Source: Bog-375 sp049698695
Lineage (GTDB): Bacteria; Acidobacteriota; Terriglobia; Bryobacterales; Bryobacteraceae
Reading direction: 5' to 3'
Assembly: GCA_049698695.1 (NCBI GenBank)
Contig: JBAVYH010000038.1
Location: forward strand, 1 to 64,000
DNA length: 64,000 bases
Numbering within the stretch: position 1 is the first letter of the stretch; each line of letters opens with the position of its first letter. The translations under genes were made by a program, and so were the position numbers. The notes beneath the pieces were generated by a model that worked only from the letters and a program-made list of their open reading frames with translations, had not been told where the DNA came from and searched no databases. Shown here in pieces: positions 52,655-61,800 of the stretch.

Positions 52655-52714
52655 TATAGCCGCTCCAGGTATAGCCATTGACAATATAGCCAGTATGGAT
52701 ATAATACATCCCAT
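52655..52714 (+). promoter_or_regulatory. padR promoter with 15-base phased repeats
   Basis: TTGACA (52678-52683) and TATAAT (52700-52705), 16 bases apart, form a consensus housekeeping promoter. TATAGCC occurs at 52655, 52670 and 52685, exactly 15 bases apart, and the -10 box begins at the next step, 52700. An ATGG-N7-ACAT near-palindrome (52695-52709) resembles PadR operators. The expected transcription start falls at or next to the ATG at 52713, implying leaderless mRNA. Confidence 0.7.
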
Positions 52715-53078
52715 GTCCAAATCCGCTCTCCCGGCGCCCGAGACACTGTTGCCTTTGCCACCCGCTACCTTTCATATCCTGATCGCCCTGGCGGCGGGCG
52801 ATCGCCACGGATATGCCATCATCCAGGAGGTCGCGACACGCACCGACAACCAGATCCGGCTCGGCGCCGGCACGCTCTACCGCTCTCTGCAGCGCATGCT
52901 GGAGCAGGGACTGATCATCGAAACGGACAATCGCCCCGCAGCGGCACAGGACGATGAACGCCGCCGCTATTACCGCATCACCCGCTATGGCGAAACCGTG
53001 GCACGGGCCGAGGCGCGGCGACTCACACAACTCGTGCGGCTGGCCCGTGCCAGCGGACTGGCGAAGGAGACGGCGTGA
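52713..53078 (+). CDS. PadR-family transcriptional regulator
   Basis: This 121-residue winged-helix regulator has PPATFHILIALAAGDRHGYAIIQEVATRTDNQIRLGAGTLYRSLQRMLEQGLIIE, then DDERRRYYRITRYGETVARAEARRL, the standard PadR pattern. It lies directly upstream of an ADOP permease (stop and ATG overlap as TGATG). In Acidobacteriota, PadR and ADOP genes are commonly paired. The ATG at 52713 is favoured because the consensus promoter would start transcription there; an ATG at 52695 would lie inside the promoter. It probably represses its own operon. Confidence 0.9.
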   Translation: MSKSALPAPETLLPLPPATFHILIALAAGDRHGYAIIQEVATRTDNQIRLGAGTLYRSLQRMLEQGLIIETDNRPAAAQDDERRRYYRITRYGETVARAEARRLTQLVRLARASGLAKETA

Positions 53079-55669
53079 TGCGGTTCTACCGCGCTTTTCT
53101 GTACCTTTACCCGGCCTCCTGGCGGGCCGAGTACGGCGCTGAAATGTGCGCTGTGTTCGCCGCCCGCCGCCGCGAGGCAAGCGGTGTTCTGGCGGTGCTC
53201 GCGTTGTGGATCGAAGCGCTGGCGGACGCGGTTACAACCGCGCCCGCGATCCAGTGGGATATTTTCCGCCAGGATCTTCGTTACGCGTTTCGTGCACTCG
53301 GTCGCTCGCCGGGTTTCGCCATCACCGTGGTGACCATCGCCGCGCTGGGCATCGGCACAACGACGGCCGCGTACACCATGGTCGACCACGTTCTCATCCG
53401 CCCGCTGCCGTTCGTCCAGTCGGACCGGCTGGTCAGGCTTTCGCAGGATCTCCCGGTTTGGGGCTCGCATGACTCGGACATCTCGCCTGCCAATTATCGC
53501 GACTGGAAGCGGATGAGCACCTCGTTCGCGGAGATGGCGGCATTTAACGGCCTGCTGGTCAACATCACCGGACAGGGCGAGCCCGAGGCCATCGACGGTG
53601 CTTCCGTGTCGGGGGAAATGTTCTCTCTGCTCGGTATACAGCCGGTGGTGGGCCGTTCGTTCAACGCCGGGGACGACCGGGACTCGGCCCCCGCCACAGT
53701 CATTCTGAGTTATGGCTTATGGCAGGCGCGCTTCGCAGGCAACAGCTCCATCATCGGGAGCGTGATTGAACTCGACGGCAAGCCGCACACGGTGATCGGC
53801 GTCATGCCGGAAGATTTCAACTTCCCGACGCGCAAGGCCCGCCTCTGGACGACACTGCAACTGCCGCCCGACGCGTATGAAGACCGCCTCGACACCTACC
53901 TGTACGCCATCGGCCGCCTCAAGCCAGGCGTCACTGTGTCACAGGCTGCCGCCGAAATGCGCAACATCGGCAGCCGTCTGGCCCGCGCCTTTCCCAAAGA
54001 GCTAGGGCACACGAGTGTGACCGTGATGCGCCTGCGGGATTATGTATCGGACCGATCGGTGCTGATGCTCAAGGTGCTACTGGGCGCCGCATTCTGCGTG
54101 CTGCTGATTGCGTGCGCCAATCTCGCCAACCTGATGCTGGCCCGCGCCCTGGTGCGCGGCCGCGAACTTGCCGTGCGCACCGCGCTGGGAGCGGGGCGCG
54201 AACGCCTGATTCGCCAGATGCTCACCGAAAGCCTGCTGCCGGCGCTCGCTGGCGGCGCGCTCGGCCTGTTCCTGGCCCATGCCGCGCTGCCGCTCGCCGT
54301 GCGCCTGGTCCCGACTTCGCTGCCCATCGCCGAGGTCCCTAGCATCGATCCGCGCGTCCTGCTCTTTGCCGCCGTGCTCACCTGCGCGACTGGCATCATC
54401 TTCGGATTGGTCCCTGCACTGCGGGCCGGCCGTGACCAGGGCCTGAACCAACTGCAGAGTACCGGGCGCTCCAGCGCCCATGTCCGGCAGGAACGCATCA
54501 GGTCCCTGCTGGTGGTGACGGAAATCGCCGGCTCGATCGTTCTGCTGGTGGCATTCGGCCTTCTGGTGCGCGCGCTCTGGCGTGTCCAGAGCATCAACCC
54601 CGGCTTCCGGCCGGATCACGTGCTCACGCTGCGCACTTCGCTCCCCATGCCACGCTACGAACAACTGGAAGCCCGCGATCCCTTCTATCGGCACGTCCTC
54701 AGCGAAGCCCAGCACCTTCCCGGCGTCACGGCGGCTGCGTACACCAGCTTCCTGCCGATGGTGATGGGGGGCGGCATCTGGCCCGTCGAGATCGCCGGAC
54801 ATCCGGAAGACGTCGCCAAACGGCGCACGGCGAGCCTGCGATTTGTCACTCCGGGCTTTTTCCGGGCAATGGGGATCCCACTGCTGATGGGTCGCGACGT
54901 GAGCGAATCGGACCTGCACAAGGCACCCTTCGTCGCTCTCGTCAGCCAGTCCTTCGTCGACCGATACTGGGGCGGCGAGAACCCTCTCGGCCGCCACTTC
55001 AACATCGGCAACCACGGCCGGGTTTTGATCGGCGTGGTGGGCGACGTCCGCGTGCGCGGTCTGGAACGGAGCAGCGAGCCACAGGTCTATCTTTCCTGGC
55101 AGCAGCCCGACGATGTTTCGGCCTTTTACGCGCCCAAGGACCTTGTGATCCGGACCACTACCGATCCAGGTTCTCTGGTTCCGGCGCTGCGGAGGATTAT
55201 TCACCAGGCGGATCCGGACCAGCCCGTCTCGGACGTGATGCCGCTGGCCGACATCGTCGAAGCCGAGACGGCATCGCGCCGCGTTCAACTCGACGTGCTG
55301 GGCGCATTCGCGGCCATGGCGTTTCTGTTGGCGGCCGTCGGCATCCACGGTCTCCTGCTGTTTGCTGTGGCGGCGCGCACGCCGGAGATCGGCATCCGCA
55401 TCGCGCTCGGCGCGCAGCCGAGCGACATCATCGGTATGACCATGGGCGATGGCTTCCGCATGGCCGCCGCCGGCGTTGTGGCCGGGCTGGCGCTCGCTTA
55501 TGCGGCGGCACGAGTGCTCGAATCGGCGTTGGCGGGAGTGAAGCCGGACGATCCCCCCACCTTTGCCGCGGCGTGCGTATTGGCTACGCTGATGGCCCTG
55601 GCCGGCAGCCTGTTACCGACCCTGCGTGCGCTGCGCGTCGATCCCACTATCGCCATCCGCGCCGAGTAG
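53078..55669 (+). CDS. ABC transporter permease, ADOP type, PadR-linked
   Basis: This 863-residue double MacB/FtsX permease begins with a short extra domain (MRFYRAFLYLYPASWRAEYGAEMCAVFAARR, then a helical LAVLALWIEALADAV). Such an N-terminus is typical of PadR-associated ADOPs. The permease proper starts FRQDLRYAFRALGRSPGFAITVVTIAALGIGTTTAAYTMVD. The rest has two core domains, a middle helix group (VLLGAAFCVLLIACANLANLMLARALVRGRELAVRTALGAGRERL) and a final FtsX domain ending LRVDPTIAIRAE. GGAG lies about 10 bases before the ATG; a GTG one codon earlier is possible. Substrate is unknown; possibly stress-related export under PadR control. Confidence 0.92.
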   Translation: MRFYRAFLYLYPASWRAEYGAEMCAVFAARRREASGVLAVLALWIEALADAVTTAPAIQWDIFRQDLRYAFRALGRSPGFAITVVTIAALGIGTTTAAYTMVDHVLIRPLPFVQSDRLVRLSQDLPVWGSHDSDISPANYRDWKRMSTSFAEMAAFNGLLVNITGQGEPEAIDGASVSGEMFSLLGIQPVVGRSFNAGDDRDSAPATVILSYGLWQARFAGNSSIIGSVIELDGKPHTVIGVMPEDFNFPTRKARLWTTLQLPPDAYEDRLDTYLYAIGRLKPGVTVSQAAAEMRNIGSRLARAFPKELGHTSVTVMRLRDYVSDRSVLMLKVLLGAAFCVLLIACANLANLMLARALVRGRELAVRTALGAGRERLIRQMLTESLLPALAGGALGLFLAHAALPLAVRLVPTSLPIAEVPSIDPRVLLFAAVLTCATGIIFGLVPALRAGRDQGLNQLQSTGRSSAHVRQERIRSLLVVTEIAGSIVLLVAFGLLVRALWRVQSINPGFRPDHVLTLRTSLPMPRYEQLEARDPFYRHVLSEAQHLPGVTAAAYTSFLPMVMGGGIWPVEIAGHPEDVAKRRTASLRFVTPGFFRAMGIPLLMGRDVSESDLHKAPFVALVSQSFVDRYWGGENPLGRHFNIGNHGRVLIGVVGDVRVRGLERSSEPQVYLSWQQPDDVSAFYAPKDLVIRTTTDPGSLVPALRRIIHQADPDQPVSDVMPLADIVEAETASRRVQLDVLGAFAAMAFLLAAVGIHGLLLFAVAARTPEIGIRIALGAQPSDIIGMTMGDGFRMAAAGVVAGLALAYAAARVLESALAGVKPDDPPTFAAACVLATLMALAGSLLPTLRALRVDPTIAIRAE

Positions 55670-55721
55670 GCCGCGCCCGCCGCGTGCCACGGGACAGGCT
55701 CGTTAGCCTGTGCTGCCTGTC

Positions 55722-56363
55722 TTACGGCCGCTTGACGGGCGCCGGCTTGGCCGCGGCAGGCGGTTTCGCTGTTTCCGTGCCTGGATGGGCCTGATCGTAA
55801 AGCCGGACGATATCGGGTGTGATGTTCGTGGAAGCGGCGGCCCACAGCACGTCGGTTTGCGGGTTGCTCACGTCCAGCACCACGGCATACCCGTTCTGAG
55901 TCGCGTATTCTTCGACAACCTTCATCATCTTGGCGCCCAGATCCTGCATGATGCGGCCCTGCTCCTGCTCCAGATCGTCGTTCAGGTCCTGGCTCCTGCG
56001 GTTCAGATCCTTCGTGCCGTTATCGATTTCCTTTTGTAGCCGCTCCTTGGCCTCATCGCTCATAGTGGCGCTGCCCTTCCGCAACTGGTCCTGCAGCGCG
56101 TCGACCTCGGAGCGCTTTTTGTCCAGTTCCGTTTTGCGCGGATTGAACTTGGCTTGCACGTCGGCGGCGGCCTTCTGCCCGTCCTTTGAGTTCAAGATGG
56201 CGGTCTGAATGTTGATGATGGCAATCTTGGTGGCGGCTGGCCCCGGCAGCGCCTGGCGCGGTGGCGGCACGGCGGCCTGTGTCTGTGCGGGCTGCGCCTG
56301 GGCGCACGCCAACACGGCGGCGCAGCAGAGCAGCGCGGGAACTGCAGCTACATTCTTTTTCAA
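55722..56363 (-). CDS. skp: periplasmic chaperone Skp/OmpH family
   Basis: This 213-residue OmpH/Skp-like protein has a signal peptide (ending LACAQAQ) and IAIINIQTAILNSKDGQKAAADVQAKF at the start of the mature domain. A long helical pair follows (KTELDKKRSEVDALQDQLRKG ... LQKEIDNGTKDLNRRSQDLNDDLEQEQGRIMQDLGAKMMKVVEEYA), then NGYAVVLDVSNPQTDVLWAA and DIVRLYDQAHPG. It holds unfolded outer-membrane proteins. The TTG at 56363 is chosen because AGGAG lies 7 bases upstream. It lies just after bamA, the usual gene order. Confidence 0.88.
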   Translation of the reverse strand: MKKNVAAVPALLCCAAVLACAQAQPAQTQAAVPPPRQALPGPAATKIAIINIQTAILNSKDGQKAAADVQAKFNPRKTELDKKRSEVDALQDQLRKGSATMSDEAKERLQKEIDNGTKDLNRRSQDLNDDLEQEQGRIMQDLGAKMMKVVEEYATQNGYAVVLDVSNPQTDVLWAAASTNITPDIVRLYDQAHPGTETAKPPAAAKPAPVKRP

Positions 56364-56416
56364 GCTCAAACTCCTAAACGTGAAATCCTATCATAGCGGG
56401 ACACTCCGCGAGTTGG

Positions 56417-59400
56417 CTAGAACGTCCGGCCAACGGTAAACCGGAGCATGGTCGACTTCTCGTCCCAGGGGTACAGCGGCCCGTAGTTGGCAATTGCGTT
56501 GTTGAACGTGGCCTGATTGGGAAACATGCTGCGGTCCGCGGCGATCGGCGTCTGGATGTTGGTGTCCAGCCGCAGCGGATTGTACGCAAAATACACCCGG
56601 AAGGGCGCATTGACAACCGGGAGAATGACGTCGATCTCCAAGCCCGTCGAGGCCCGCATCTTTTCTGTGCCGGGTGCAATCAGCACCTGGCCATTGTAAC
56701 CGGCCGACGGAAACTGCTCGTTGAGATCCAGCACACGCTGGGGATCCATGGTGAGCTGGCTGGGGCGCAGGATCCGGTTGACGCCGGCGTCGAAGAATGG
56801 CACCAGAGACACGGCCTGGCCGACAATCGGAATGCGATATTCGAAGTTCCCGTAGCTCTGCCAGTCGCCTCCGGGCGTGATGATCTGGTAAGTAGGGATG
56901 GTCATCGTCACCGGCTCGGGTGTAAGCACTCCACCGACCACCACGTTTTGCGTTCGCGCCGATCCGTCGCTGTTCAGGACGCTCACCGCAGCGCTGGAGG
57001 GAATGAACGCGATCGGCGTGATGCCCCAGATGTCGAACCCGCGGATGTCCTGCTCGCCGCCCATGAAACTGCGCGAAAACGGCGGGACCAGCTTGCCGCC
57101 GTAGCCGCTGATCAGCCAGGTGCTGAGGTGAAAGGCCAGGACGTTCTTCTTGCTGAAAATGGGCGACGGCTTGAAGTACTTCAGGTCAATCGCCGGCCGC
57201 AGCGTATTGACGTTGCCGCCGAGCACGCTGCCGGAAGCCGCTACGGAAAAGAAAATGCTCTTTCCGCCAGTCGGGTTGATGGGGTTGTTGACCGTGTTAT
57301 AGGAAATCGATGGTGTGATCGAGCTGGTGTCAATGCCGTTCAGCGCGTTGGGCCCGTACACGCCGCTGAAATTGATGTAGTCGAAATAGTTTTGCGCGCC
57401 AGTGGTCTGGGTGACAATGTCCGAAACACTGTATCCGTACGTGATGCCAGTGCGCCAGAAACTGCGGTGCAACTGGTAGCTCAGCGACACGTTGAAGCCC
57501 TTGCTGTTCTGGATGTAATTCAGCAGGTTCTGGTTGTTCGGGCCTTCGATGGAATTGAACAGCGGCAGCAGGTCCTGCCCGTAGAGAATCGAGGCTTCGC
57601 GGGCCTGGTTGTAATCGAAACGGCTGACGAAAACCGAAAAGCCAGCCTGGATAGGTTTGTCGAACAAGTAGGGCTCGGTGAAACCGAAGGTCGCACTTTG
57701 CATGCGCGTGCCGAGCTGCCCGTTCAGCGACAGGGTTTCGCCCAATCCCAGGAAATTGTTGGTGGAATAGTTCGCCCCCAGGAAGCTGCCGGCGATACCC
57801 GAAACGCCGCCGTTCAACCCGATGGTGTTTTTGCCCTTCTCCTTCACCTTGAGCGTAATATCCACCGTGTCGGTTCCCGGATTGGTTTTGATATCCGCCG
57901 CATCCTCTTTCTTCAGCATTTCGAAATAACCGAGTTGGTTCAGGCGCAAAATGCTCAGGTCCCAGAGTTGGGTGTTGAACATGTCGCCTTCATCCAGCAG
58001 AATCTCGCGCCGGATCACGCGGTCGCGGGTGGTCGTGTTGCCGGCAAAGTCGATGCGGCGGATGAAGAACTGCTTTCCTTCGTCCGCGGTGATAGTGAGA
58101 TCGATCTTGTCCGAATCCGGCTGGGGATCGAACGCCGGCTCCGGCACGAAGTTGATATAACCGAACTGCCCGTACAGCTTGCGCATGTTATCCAATCCCT
58201 TGCGCAGCTTGTCGGTGGAGAATACGTCGCCTTGCTTCATGCCGAACAGCGACATCAGAACCGAGGGTTCGCGGAACAGCTTGACGCCGACGAAATTCAC
58301 CGCGTTCAGGTGATAGAGCCGGCCTTCTTCAACCGGAATGGTGATGTTGGCGTAAATGCCGGGCGTCTCCATCTTGACGATCGGCAGGCGCCAACCGTGG
58401 CCGCCGCTCGGATAAATCTTGACCGTTTCGTCCAGCGCCTTGAACAGAAAATACCCATGGTCCTGATAGGCCTGGCGGATCCGGTCCTTGTCCTCATCGA
58501 GCTTCCCCTGGTCATAGGTCTTGGCGAACAGGCTTTCGAACAGAATCGAGTGCGGGATGCCGTAAGGATGAAGATTCTTCATCGCGGCGATCACCCACCG
58601 CTGGCTCTCCGCCTTGTTGCCGGTGATGATAATCTTGCCCACTTTCACCTTCGGCCCTTCTTTGACGTCGAAAGTGACCTTGAGCGAGGAAGGCGGAATC
58701 TGCTCCACCACCGGGTCCACTGTCGCATACTGGCGGCCGCGCTCGGCGAGGAATTCCTTCAACACCTGCGCGGCGCGCTGAATCTTGTTGGGATCGTACT
58801 GCGATTCGACCACCAGCCCGACCTTGCGCTCCTTGAAGCGGTCGAGAATCTCCGACACCGTCACCGTATGGATGCCTTCGTAGTTGATGGTGCGGATGAC
58901 GCGGCGTTCGGTGACCACGAAGCGCAGGATGAGGCCGCCGGTTGGGTCCGGCTCGGTTTCGAGGACGATATCGTCGAAGCGGCCGGTGTTCCACAGCGCC
59001 ATAAAGTCGCGCCGCAGCGTTTCTTCGTTGTACAGGTCGCCCACCTTGGTGTAGATCAGCGCCTTCAGAGTGTCGGACGGAACCCGGCGCGCGCCGCGGA
59101 ATTCAATGGCCTTGATCACCTCACCGGCCACAGGCGGCGCCCCGGGGGCCGGTTTTGGCGCTTCGAGTTGCGGCGCCGGCTGGCTGGGTGGCGCACCCGG
59201 AACACTTTCGAGCGGACTGGGCTGCTGCGGCGGCGCCGGTTTTGTGGCCGTCCCCGGCACCTCTTCAAACGGGTTGTGCTGCTGCGGCGCCGGCTGCGGC
59301 TGCTTCTGCTGAGGCGGGGTTTGCTGCGCCGGCGGGGTCTGCGACTGCTGCGCGCCGGCCGGCACTATCAGGCCGCCCAGACAGAGCGCCGCCACCGCCA

Positions 59401-59425
59401 GGCGCCAGCGCACGAAGCGCTTCAT
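56417..59425 (-). CDS. bamA: outer membrane protein assembly factor BamA
   Basis: This protein of about 1002 residues inserts outer-membrane barrels. It has a signal peptide (MKRFVRWRLAVAALCLGGLIVPAGA). A Pro/Gln-rich segment of roughly 70 residues follows and is unusual for BamA. POTRA repeats come next (IKAIEFRGARRVPSDTLKALIYTKVGDLYNEETLRRDFMALWNTGRFDDI; later VGKIIITGNK and FFIRRIDFAGNTTTRDRVIRREILLDEGD). The C-terminal barrel contains the RGF motif (EQDIRGFDIWG) and ends with Phe (MLRFTVGRTF). The frame is open 186 bases further 5', but the signal peptide sets the ATG at 59425. Skp follows 53 bases downstream. Confidence 0.94.
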   Translation of the reverse strand: MKRFVRWRLAVAALCLGGLIVPAGAQQSQTPPAQQTPPQQKQPQPAPQQHNPFEEVPGTATKPAPPQQPSPLESVPGAPPSQPAPQLEAPKPAPGAPPVAGEVIKAIEFRGARRVPSDTLKALIYTKVGDLYNEETLRRDFMALWNTGRFDDIVLETEPDPTGGLILRFVVTERRVIRTINYEGIHTVTVSEILDRFKERKVGLVVESQYDPNKIQRAAQVLKEFLAERGRQYATVDPVVEQIPPSSLKVTFDVKEGPKVKVGKIIITGNKAESQRWVIAAMKNLHPYGIPHSILFESLFAKTYDQGKLDEDKDRIRQAYQDHGYFLFKALDETVKIYPSGGHGWRLPIVKMETPGIYANITIPVEEGRLYHLNAVNFVGVKLFREPSVLMSLFGMKQGDVFSTDKLRKGLDNMRKLYGQFGYINFVPEPAFDPQPDSDKIDLTITADEGKQFFIRRIDFAGNTTTRDRVIRREILLDEGDMFNTQLWDLSILRLNQLGYFEMLKKEDAADIKTNPGTDTVDITLKVKEKGKNTIGLNGGVSGIAGSFLGANYSTNNFLGLGETLSLNGQLGTRMQSATFGFTEPYLFDKPIQAGFSVFVSRFDYNQAREASILYGQDLLPLFNSIEGPNNQNLLNYIQNSKGFNVSLSYQLHRSFWRTGITYGYSVSDIVTQTTGAQNYFDYINFSGVYGPNALNGIDTSSITPSISYNTVNNPINPTGGKSIFFSVAASGSVLGGNVNTLRPAIDLKYFKPSPIFSKKNVLAFHLSTWLISGYGGKLVPPFSRSFMGGEQDIRGFDIWGITPIAFIPSSAAVSVLNSDGSARTQNVVVGGVLTPEPVTMTIPTYQIITPGGDWQSYGNFEYRIPIVGQAVSLVPFFDAGVNRILRPSQLTMDPQRVLDLNEQFPSAGYNGQVLIAPGTEKMRASTGLEIDVILPVVNAPFRVYFAYNPLRLDTNIQTPIAADRSMFPNQATFNNAIANYGPLYPWDEKSTMLRFTVGRTF

Positions 59426-59645
59426 GCGCACATACCTTTCCGTTGTGCCCTGCCGCAAAGAATTTGCATGGGGGATGACGTCACTCGGGTACAGCCGGCC
59501 GTACTGCTGATAAGCACTTATTCTAGCGGATCTCGGACGCTTGAAACAACGAGGCGGCAGCGTCCACAGGTGTGAACGCCCGTCACAGGCCACGAGCTGG
59601 GTCGCGCGCATTTTACCTGTTTGCTTCAGCCGGACATCCCCGGCT

Positions 59646-59666
59646 GCGAACGTAGTGCACGTTCGC
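59646..59666. terminator. hairpin downstream of the mutase operon
   Basis: GCGAACGT/ACGTTCGC, an 8-bp stem with a 5-base loop, lies about 50 bases after the small mutase subunit gene in the 288-base spacer before bamA. There is no T-run. Confidence 0.4.
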
Positions 59667-59713
59667 GGCCAGCAGCCGCGCCATGCCCGGCACAGTGCCC
59701 GAATCCGTTCGAA

Positions 59714-60109
59714 TCAAGCGGGAACCGCGCTGCGAATGAAAGCCACGATGGCATCCAGCGACGCCCCCGGCTGAAACACCGCGGCCACACCCTGTTGCTT
59801 GAGAGCGGCAGCATCGCGGTCCGGAACGATGCCGCCGATGATCACTTTGACGTCCTCCATCTCCTTTTCGCGCAGCAGCCGCAGCACCTGCGGCACGATG
59901 GCATTGTGCGCCCCGGAAAGAATCGAAAGCCCGATCACCTGCACGTCTTCCTGCAAGGCCGCGTTAACGATCATTTCGGGCGTTTGGCGCAGCCCGGTGT
60001 AAATCACCTCCATGCCCGCATCGCGCAGTGCGCGGGCAATCACCTTGGCCCCACGGTCGTGGCCGTCCAACCCCGGCTTGGCTACCAGCACTCGAATCGG
60101 TCGTGACAT
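59714..60109 (-). CDS. B12-binding small subunit of acyl-CoA mutase (IcmB-like)
   Basis: This 131-residue cobalamin-binding domain has the DxHxxG motif (KPGLDGHDRGAK, D15-H17-G20), VIYTGLRQTPEMIVNAALQEDVQVIGLSILSGAHN and VKVIIGGIVPDRDAAALKQQGVAAVFQPGAS. It provides the lower-axial His for adenosylcobalamin and works with the catalytic subunit encoded just upstream (17-base gap). Separate small subunits occur in archaeal-type methylmalonyl-CoA mutases and in isobutyryl-CoA mutase; the large subunit favours the latter. Confidence 0.93.
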   Translation of the reverse strand: MSRPIRVLVAKPGLDGHDRGAKVIARALRDAGMEVIYTGLRQTPEMIVNAALQEDVQVIGLSILSGAHNAIVPQVLRLLREKEMEDVKVIIGGIVPDRDAAALKQQGVAAVFQPGASLDAIVAFIRSAVPA

Positions 60110-60126
60110 ATTCAGCTACGCTCCCG

Positions 60127-61719
60127 CTACAAATGCGTGGTCTCCTGGTAGGTTCCGAACACGGCCCGCAGCGCATCGGTGATCTCCCCCAGCGTGGCAT
60201 AGGCCCGTACCGCGTCCAACAGACAGGGCATCGTGTTTTCGGTTCCCTCAGCCGCACGCTGCAATGCGTCGAGCGCCTGCCGCACCCGTCCCTGGTCCCG
60301 CCGCGCCCGCAGCGCCGCCAGCTTCTCCTCCTGGTGCCGCGCGGCGGATTCGTCGATCTGCAGCAGTTCGATCGGCAGGTCCTCCGCCTGGAAGCGGTTG
60401 ACGCCTACGATAGTCCTTTCGCCGCGCTCCACCTCCTGTTGATAGCGGTAGCTGGCGTCGGCGATTTCGCGCTGCGGGAAGCCCGCCTCGATGGCCGCGA
60501 TCATGCCTCCCATGCCATCGATGCGCCGGATGTAGTCTTGAGCCGCCCGCTCGGTTTCGAGCGTCAGCTTTTCCACGAAGTAGCTGCCGCCCAGCGGATC
60601 GGGCGTGGCCGCAACGCCGCTTTCGTAGGCCAGCACCTGCTGGGTGCGCAGCGCCAGCGTCACTGCCTGCTCGCTCGGCAGTGCATAAGCTTCGTCGAGC
60701 GAGTTGGTGTGCAGCGACTGCGCGCCGCCCAGCACCGCGGCCATGGCCTGCAGCGCGGTACGGACCACATTGTTGTACGGCTGCTGCCAGGTGAGCGAGC
60801 AGCCGGCCGTCTGCGCATGAAAGCGCAGCTTCCGACTGCGCTCGCTCACCGCGCCGTAGCGGTCGCGCATCACGTAGGCCCAGATTTTGCGGGCCGCGCG
60901 AAATTTGGCGATCTCCTCGAAGAAATCGTTGTGAGAGTTGAAAAAAAAGCTCAGGCGGGGCGCGAATTCGTCGATCTCGAGACCCCGTTCCAGGGCCCAA
61001 TCCACGTATTCGATACCGTCGCGCAGCGTGAAGGCCAGTTCCTGTGCGGCGGTCGATCCGGCCTCGCGAATGTGGTAGCCGGAAATCGAAATCGGATTGA
61101 ATCGCGGCGTGTGGCGGGCGCCGAATTCAATCGTATCGGTAACCAGCCGCATCGAAGGCCGCGGGGGAAAGATGTACTCCTTCTGCGCGATGTATTCCTT
61201 CAATATGTCGTTCTGCAAAGTGCCGGAAACCTGCGCCCAGTCCACGCCCTGCTGCTCGGCCACCGCCAGGTACATCGCCCACAGAATCGCCGCGGGAGAA
61301 TTGATGGTCATCGAGACCGTGACTTCGCCCAGAGGAATACCGCGGAAGAGAATCTCCATGTCCTCGAGCGAAGAGACGTTAGCGCCGCACTTGCCCACTT
61401 CCCCGGCACTCATCGGGTGGCCGGCGTCGTAACCCATCAGCGTCGGCAGATCGAACGCCACCGAGAGACCGGTCTGCCCCTGCTGCAACAGGTAATGATA
61501 GCGGCGGTTGGTTTCTTCCGGCGTGCCGAAGCCGGAAAACTGGCGCATGGTCCATAGCTTGCCGCGGTACATGTCGCGGTGAATGCCACGCGTATACGGG
61601 AATTCCCCCGGCGCCCCCAGATCGCGCGCCCGGTCCATATCCGCCAGCGCTTCCGGTCCGTAAAGGGGATCGACCGGGACACCGCTGATTGTCGTGAATT
61701 GCCGGTCGGCGGCCTTCAT
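60127..61719 (-). CDS. B12-dependent acyl-CoA mutase large subunit, isobutyryl-CoA mutase-like
   Basis: This 530-residue catalytic barrel of the methylmalonyl-CoA mutase family lacks the B12 domain. Motifs are FPYTRGIHRDMYRGKLWTMRQFSGFGTPEETN, GLSVAFDLPTLMGYDAGHP, SGTLQNDILKEYIAQKEYIFPPRPSMR and ISISGYHIREAG (H216). In methylmalonyl-CoA mutase, Tyr89 and Arg207 hold the carboxylate. Here the aligned residues are F61 and Q179, as known for isobutyryl-CoA mutase (IcmA), and the spacing between all three positions is preserved. Automatic annotation would call it methylmalonyl-CoA mutase; I favour interconversion of isobutyryl-CoA and butyryl-CoA. Confidence 0.88.
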   Translation of the reverse strand: MKAADRQFTTISGVPVDPLYGPEALADMDRARDLGAPGEFPYTRGIHRDMYRGKLWTMRQFSGFGTPEETNRRYHYLLQQGQTGLSVAFDLPTLMGYDAGHPMSAGEVGKCGANVSSLEDMEILFRGIPLGEVTVSMTINSPAAILWAMYLAVAEQQGVDWAQVSGTLQNDILKEYIAQKEYIFPPRPSMRLVTDTIEFGARHTPRFNPISISGYHIREAGSTAAQELAFTLRDGIEYVDWALERGLEIDEFAPRLSFFFNSHNDFFEEIAKFRAARKIWAYVMRDRYGAVSERSRKLRFHAQTAGCSLTWQQPYNNVVRTALQAMAAVLGGAQSLHTNSLDEAYALPSEQAVTLALRTQQVLAYESGVAATPDPLGGSYFVEKLTLETERAAQDYIRRIDGMGGMIAAIEAGFPQREIADASYRYQQEVERGERTIVGVNRFQAEDLPIELLQIDESAARHQEEKLAALRARRDQGRVRQALDALQRAAEGTENTMPCLLDAVRAYATLGEITDALRAVFGTYQETTHL

Positions 61720-61800
61720 GCAACTAACGATATCTTAGCGCCTGAGCCGTCCTGTCGCGCGCCCCCGTTCCGCTCGCTGTGCGTGGAGTAAACTCATCTC

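Noticed and set aside
56948..59575. Very long plus-strand open frame opposite bamA (and similar long frames opposite secA, phosphoketolase and other genes)
   Set aside because: High G+C suppresses stop codons on the opposite strand; translations are His/Arg/Asp-rich and match nothing, while the minus-strand genes are clear.
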